NCBI GenBank assembly: GCA_026391295.1
Contig: JAPLDS010000051.1
Span: 52,141-90,800 of the forward strand
DNA length: 38,660 bases
Direction: 5' to 3'
Source of the DNA: Bacteroidia bacterium
GTDB taxonomy: Bacteria > Bacteroidota > Bacteroidia > Bacteroidales > Prolixibacteraceae
Shown here: one piece after another, positions 35,342-38,660 of the stretch
How positions within the stretch are numbered: the stretch's first letter is position 1
Layout: each line of letters opens with the position of its first letter
Notes under the pieces: model-generated
Databases searched by the model: none
What the model was told of the DNA's origin: nothing
What the model saw: the letters and a program-made list of their open reading frames with translations, nothing else
Program-made: the position numbers and the translations under genes

Positions 35342-36646
35342 TTATTTTTTTATTTGAGGTGTTGAAAATTCTGGAAATTCAGCTAAAAAATCAAGCAGGA
35401 ATAAATCGACTCCAATGTCGCAGCTATACCAGTAATAAGGATATTCATCGGCGCTCACTAAGATCCGACCATTCTCTTGCTGAAGATAGGTCACAAAGTT
35501 CATCGTCTGAACAGCTCTATTCTTATAGCTTTTATCTCCAGTGACGCGATAAAAATTAGCCATCATGCTTGCCCAATGAGCGCTATGAATGCCCATTGTG
35601 ACAAAACATCGAAGTTGTTCCTTGATCCCTTCCGCAGGTTTATACTGGTGCTGCTTATCAATAAACGTATGTTCGATATACTCATTTAACTTAGTTGCGA
35701 TTTTCAAATAGGAAGGATTATCGCGATGATGGGCCAATAGGTATTTAGCGAGATCGATACAGTCCCAATTGGTTCTGTTCGTTGTATCAGCACCCACATC
35801 TTCATAAAAACCATTAAAAAGCATGGTTTTAACAGGATTATTTAGGATCCAGTCCAACGCTCTCCTCCCACTCTGTTTAAAATCTAATTTTGGATAAAGT
35901 TTTTCCATCTCCTCAAATAGCATGACCGCATAAATGGCGCTACTTGTATATTCTTCTTTTACTTTCCCGGTCTGGGGATCTACGCGAAACGACCAGTTCC
36001 CCTCAGGCTTCTGTGTTTTAAGAAGGTTAGTAGCGATCAGCAAGGCTGCATCTAAATACTTCTGGATCTTTGTCGACTGATATAATTCAAGATAAGCAAG
36101 TGCCATGATTGCCGCTTTATCAGTCATGATCGCCTGACCGTCAACAAAGCCACCCATTTTACCCGCCGCACAGGTGCTATAAGGCATCCCACCATATCTA
36201 TAATTCGAAGGGGTACTATGTGCCATATTCCAATCTGCCAGATCGAGGGCCCGCTGAAGAAACACCTTCTTTCCACTAAATCGATAATAGCGTATAAACG
36301 CCTTTATATACAGCGAGTGATGAAATGCCGGATAGGAGACATAGCTATTTCGGCGCTGACTGCCATCGTCATTTAAGAAGAAGGAATAGAAAAAATAGAC
36401 CGGATGCCTTCCCCCATTTTCATCTCTTAAGGTCACGGAATCGGTCATAACCCAGTTCTCGCTTGTCGTTACAAAATTCATTGAACGAACAATGGTCTGC
36501 TCATACGACTGCAATGGCATTAAATCCCCATTCCTATTAAATTTCGGCTCATTGATATAGCAGCCGTTTTTGTTCCCATTCGATTGCGAAAATCCTGGAA
36601 AAATTAGAATAGAAAAAGTTAGCACACTAAATAGTTTAGCGAACAT
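35342..36646 (-). CDS. Exported alpha/alpha-toroid protein (glycosidase/epimerase-like)
   Basis: 434 residues from ATG 36646; the frame begins at a TTG (36655) that I reject because the ATG gives a better signal peptide (about 1-20, ending PGFSQ). The mature part is nearly all helical hairpins with repeated aromatic patterns (YIKAFIRYYRFSGKKVFLQRALDLADW, IMALAYLELYQSTKIQKYLDAA, SAHWASMMANFYRVTGDKSY), as in GH88/GH105, GH127 or glucuronyl C5-epimerase/AGE toroids. I do not recognise a specific family and cannot place catalytic residues. It is the first gene of the four-gene minus-strand operon. The upstream 188-base gap holds an 8-bp palindrome that could be its operator. Confidence 0.6.
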   Translation of the reverse strand: MFAKLFSVLTFSILIFPGFSQSNGNKNGCYINEPKFNRNGDLMPLQSYEQTIVRSMNFVTTSENWVMTDSVTLRDENGGRHPVYFFYSFFLNDDGSQRRNSYVSYPAFHHSLYIKAFIRYYRFSGKKVFLQRALDLADWNMAHSTPSNYRYGGMPYSTCAAGKMGGFVDGQAIMTDKAAIMALAYLELYQSTKIQKYLDAALLIATNLLKTQKPEGNWSFRVDPQTGKVKEEYTSSAIYAVMLFEEMEKLYPKLDFKQSGRRALDWILNNPVKTMLFNGFYEDVGADTTNRTNWDCIDLAKYLLAHHRDNPSYLKIATKLNEYIEHTFIDKQHQYKPAEGIKEQLRCFVTMGIHSAHWASMMANFYRVTGDKSYKNRAVQTMNFVTYLQQENGRILVSADEYPYYWYSCDIGVDLFLLDFLAEFPEFSTPQIKK

Positions 36647-36723
36647 TGCTTTCAAGATTAGTTATAGTTTCTTGCGCGCTCACCCAGGTAGTCTGAGTAA
36701 GGCTAATTAGTTTAGTTTAGGAT

Positions 36724-36746
36724 CTTATAAAACATAGGTTTATAAG
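36724..36746. promoter_or_regulatory. Palindrome upstream of the minus-strand glycan operon
   Basis: CTTATAAA (36724-36731), 7-bp spacer, TTTATAAG (36739-36746): perfect 8-bp arms, 23 bp overall, 78 bases upstream of the toroid-gene ATG. The minus strand also reads TATGTTTT across the spacer, one mismatch from the -7 box TAnnTTTG. An operator overlapping a promoter is a fair reading, but AT-rich palindromes also arise by chance. No clear terminator for nuoN is seen in the same gap. Confidence 0.4.
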
Positions 36747-36834
36747 TCATGCATAAAGATCAGAAAAAAGATCAATTATTCACAACGAAATTTATTCCGG
36801 TATCAGGAAAAAGAAATCCGTGTTGCTGTAGGGT

Positions 36835-38208
36835 TTAGATGGGGATTGTGAAAGTAAACAGTCCTAATAAAACAACAGCGATACCACAAACAACGATTAA
36901 AGCAGCGTTAAGAAAGGGGATCAAAATTGGATTAGGCTCATCGCTATCGGTAAAAGCTTCACGCAGAACGTAGAAATAATAGTAAACGCCAATGATTGCC
37001 ATTACGATAGCAAAGATGGTTATTGCAATATATCCTTGTGAAATAGCCAACGTAAAGACTTGGTATTTTGCCATAAACCCAGATGTAGGAGGTAAGCCGG
37101 CCAATGACATCAGCAAGATGGTCATAAATACGGCCACCCACGGTTTCTGTTTATAAAGACCGCGGAAAATAACCAAATCTTCCAGCCCTTTCGCTGAACG
37201 TTTCATATGGATGAAGATGATGAAAAGAGGGATCGTAGCTAATGAATAGACGAAGGTATAGTAAAGCAATACCGACCCTGCAGAGTCGTGCTGAGAGAGC
37301 ATCGCCAACAGCATGAAACCAGTATGAACGATGGCGGAATAAGCCAATAATCGTTTGAAGTTGCTTTGTTTTAGTGCCGCTAAGTTTCCCACTAAAAGAG
37401 ATAGTCCGGTCATCACCCAAAGGGTTTTTTCCAGTGCCGCAGGTAAGGGTAATAGTCCCATTCCTAGCAGCCGATAAAAAGCTGCAAAGCCGGCCGTCTT
37501 AACTACGGTGGCCATAAAAGCAGTAACCAATGTTGGAGCACCTTCGTACACATCGGGGCTCCAGAAGTGGAATGGCGCTACTGCCACTTTAAACGAAACA
37601 CCAATAAGTATAAACAGCAGTCCGACCATTAACATAGGAGGAAGATGGCCATTAAACTGAGCGATATAGGTGTTGATCTCTGGAAGATAGAATGTTGAAG
37701 AGGCACCATATACAAGGGCGATACCAAAGAGGAAAAATGCGGTTGAGAATGAACCAAGCAAGAAATATTTGAAAGAAGCTTCGTTTGAACGATAAGACGA
37801 TTTTTTACCGCCTGCAAGGATATAGAGCGGAATTGATAAAATCTCAATCCCCAAGAAAAGCATAATTAGATTCGAATAAGAGGTCATCAAGAATGCCCCA
37901 GTAAGCGCAAAGATCATTAAGGCATACTGTTCTGCAACGTGATGCTCCATCCTTTTGTAGTAGTTAACGCCAAATAGAAAGATCAGTATTGTGATGATTA
38001 GCATCGAGACATTAAAAGCGATCGAGAAGTTGTCGACCACAATCATGTCGTGGAAATATTTTGAGCCTACGCCCCAATCTTTAATCGATAGAGCCATGGT
38101 AATTAATAATCCCCCAATAGCCGCAGGTGCTAGTATTGCCTTGTTATTTGCAAATCCAAGGTAAAGGACAATAATTCCAAAAATTGCTATAAATATTAGT
38201 GCGCTCAT
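36835..38208 (-). CDS. nuoN: NADH-quinone oxidoreductase subunit N
   Basis: 457 residues with about 14 membrane helices, the antiporter-like NuoN subunit of respiratory complex I. Recognisable segments are SNLIMLFLGIEILSIPLYIL (conserved Glu in helix 5), SFKYFLLGSFSTAFFLFG (Lys), VAVAPFHFWSPDVYEGAPT (the NuoN hallmark) and LPPTSGFMAKYQVF. It takes part in proton translocation coupled to quinone reduction in the inner membrane. The start is ATG 38208; nuoM ends 31 bases upstream, the usual last-two order M then N of the nuo operon. Confidence 0.96.
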   Translation of the reverse strand: MSALIFIAIFGIIVLYLGFANNKAILAPAAIGGLLITMALSIKDWGVGSKYFHDMIVVDNFSIAFNVSMLIITILIFLFGVNYYKRMEHHVAEQYALMIFALTGAFLMTSYSNLIMLFLGIEILSIPLYILAGGKKSSYRSNEASFKYFLLGSFSTAFFLFGIALVYGASSTFYLPEINTYIAQFNGHLPPMLMVGLLFILIGVSFKVAVAPFHFWSPDVYEGAPTLVTAFMATVVKTAGFAAFYRLLGMGLLPLPAALEKTLWVMTGLSLLVGNLAALKQSNFKRLLAYSAIVHTGFMLLAMLSQHDSAGSVLLYYTFVYSLATIPLFIIFIHMKRSAKGLEDLVIFRGLYKQKPWVAVFMTILLMSLAGLPPTSGFMAKYQVFTLAISQGYIAITIFAIVMAIIGVYYYFYVLREAFTDSDEPNPILIPFLNAALIVVCGIAVVLLGLFTFTIPI

Positions 38209-38239
38209 TATAGGTTCAATTCAAGTTATTTCAAATAAA

Positions 38240-38660
38240 TTAATGTGGCATCATCGTTCCGACACCTGTAGCAGAAGTCAGAAGATTTTGCATGGTGTTA
38301 GCCGAAACTTCCACTAGGTTAAGTATTGGCTGAGGATAAATACCTAAGATAAATAAGATTGCAATTAATGGAATAAGCATCCAATAATCCAATCGAACAA
38401 GATCCGTGGTATTTTTGAAAGAGACATTTTTGTCTCCAAGCATAATTCGTTGATAAGCATAAAGCATATATATTGCTCCAAGTATCATGGTAGTACCGCC
38501 AAACAAAGCAACCCAAATCGACTGTTTAGCAAGTCCGATAATGATCAGAAACTCCCCAATAAAGCCACCGGTAAGTGGAAGAGCAACTGAAACAAGGACG
38601 ATCATAAGCAACAGAATAGCCATCTTGGGAGCAGCGTGTTTTAATCCGCCCATCTGAGGC
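38240..38660 (-). CDS. nuoM: NADH-quinone oxidoreductase subunit M, C-terminal fragment (cut by window edge)
   Basis: The frame is open to the right edge (two residues beyond the internal ATG 38653 are seen), so this is the last 139 residues of a longer protein. It reads MGGLKHAAPKMAILLL, then LPLTGGFIGEFLIIIGL (the conserved loop of NuoM helix 12) and FILGIYPQPILNLV near the end. At least four membrane helices are visible. The genomic position directly upstream of nuoN settles M over L. Confidence 0.93.
   Translation of the reverse strand, partial: PQMGGLKHAAPKMAILLLMIVLVSVALPLTGGFIGEFLIIIGLAKQSIWVALFGGTTMILGAIYMLYAYQRIMLGDKNVSFKNTTDLVRLDYWMLIPLIAILFILGIYPQPILNLVEVSANTMQNLLTSATGVGTMMPH

Noticed and set aside
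36647-36655. TTG start for the alpha/alpha-toroid protein
   Set aside because: The ATG three codons later gives a compact signal peptide and is the more usual start codon.
1-38660. CRISPR arrays, insertion sequences, integrases or attachment repeats
   Set aside because: No regularly spaced direct repeats and no transposase- or integrase-like proteins were seen on either strand.

Overview
The window looks like a chromosomal segment of a moderately AT-rich Bacteroidota, probably of the Bacteroidales/Marinilabiliales type. The evidence is an RprY-like response regulator, Bacteroidota-style TAnnTTTG promoter boxes, genes without clear Shine-Dalgarno sequences, and a long run of exported glycan-degrading enzymes. 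This placement comes from gene content and style only; no rRNA or full marker set is present.

Bases 1-6720 are mostly housekeeping. They hold the end of a sensor kinase overlapping its response regulator, a bidirectional terminator, NADP-glutamate dehydrogenase (gdhA, minus strand), then a plus-strand run of leuS, a YycJ-type metallo-hydrolase and a SOUL heme-binding protein. At 6741-8651 there is a papain-like peptidase without a signal peptide and a small outer-membrane-type protein.

Bases 8792-18662 form a closely spaced plus-strand cluster that looks like a dedicated sugar pathway: FucP-type permease, phosphohexomutase, RmlD-like reductase, DegT-type PLP aminotransferase, a GHMP sugar kinase that resembles plant L-arabinokinase more than galactokinase, a Gfo/Idh/MocA dehydrogenase, an exported DUF1080 3-keto-glycoside hydrolase, a PIG-L deacetylase and a NagB-like sugar isomerase/deaminase that is frameshifted. 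The substrate is not identifiable from sequence.

Bases 18904-30505 continue with exported carbohydrate enzymes on the plus strand: a GH36 alpha-galactosidase, two five-bladed beta-propeller glycosidase-like proteins, a frameshifted GH95-like enzyme, a sialate O-acetylesterase-like SGNH esterase and a GH42-like TIM-barrel protein. Facing them, 36646-30516 (minus strand) is a four-gene operon with near-zero gaps: an alpha/alpha-toroid protein, a beta-helix protein, a large six-hairpin glycosidase-like protein and an alpha/beta-hydrolase esterase. The two arms converge with 10 bp between stop codons. Together they read as a degradation locus for a decorated, O-acetylated, galactose- or arabinose-containing glycan, with import by a permease and a private intracellular pathway. 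The locus lacks SusC/SusD and any dedicated transcription factor within the window.

Bases 36835-38660 (minus strand) return to housekeeping with nuoN and the C-terminal end of nuoM of respiratory complex I, the latter cut by the window edge.
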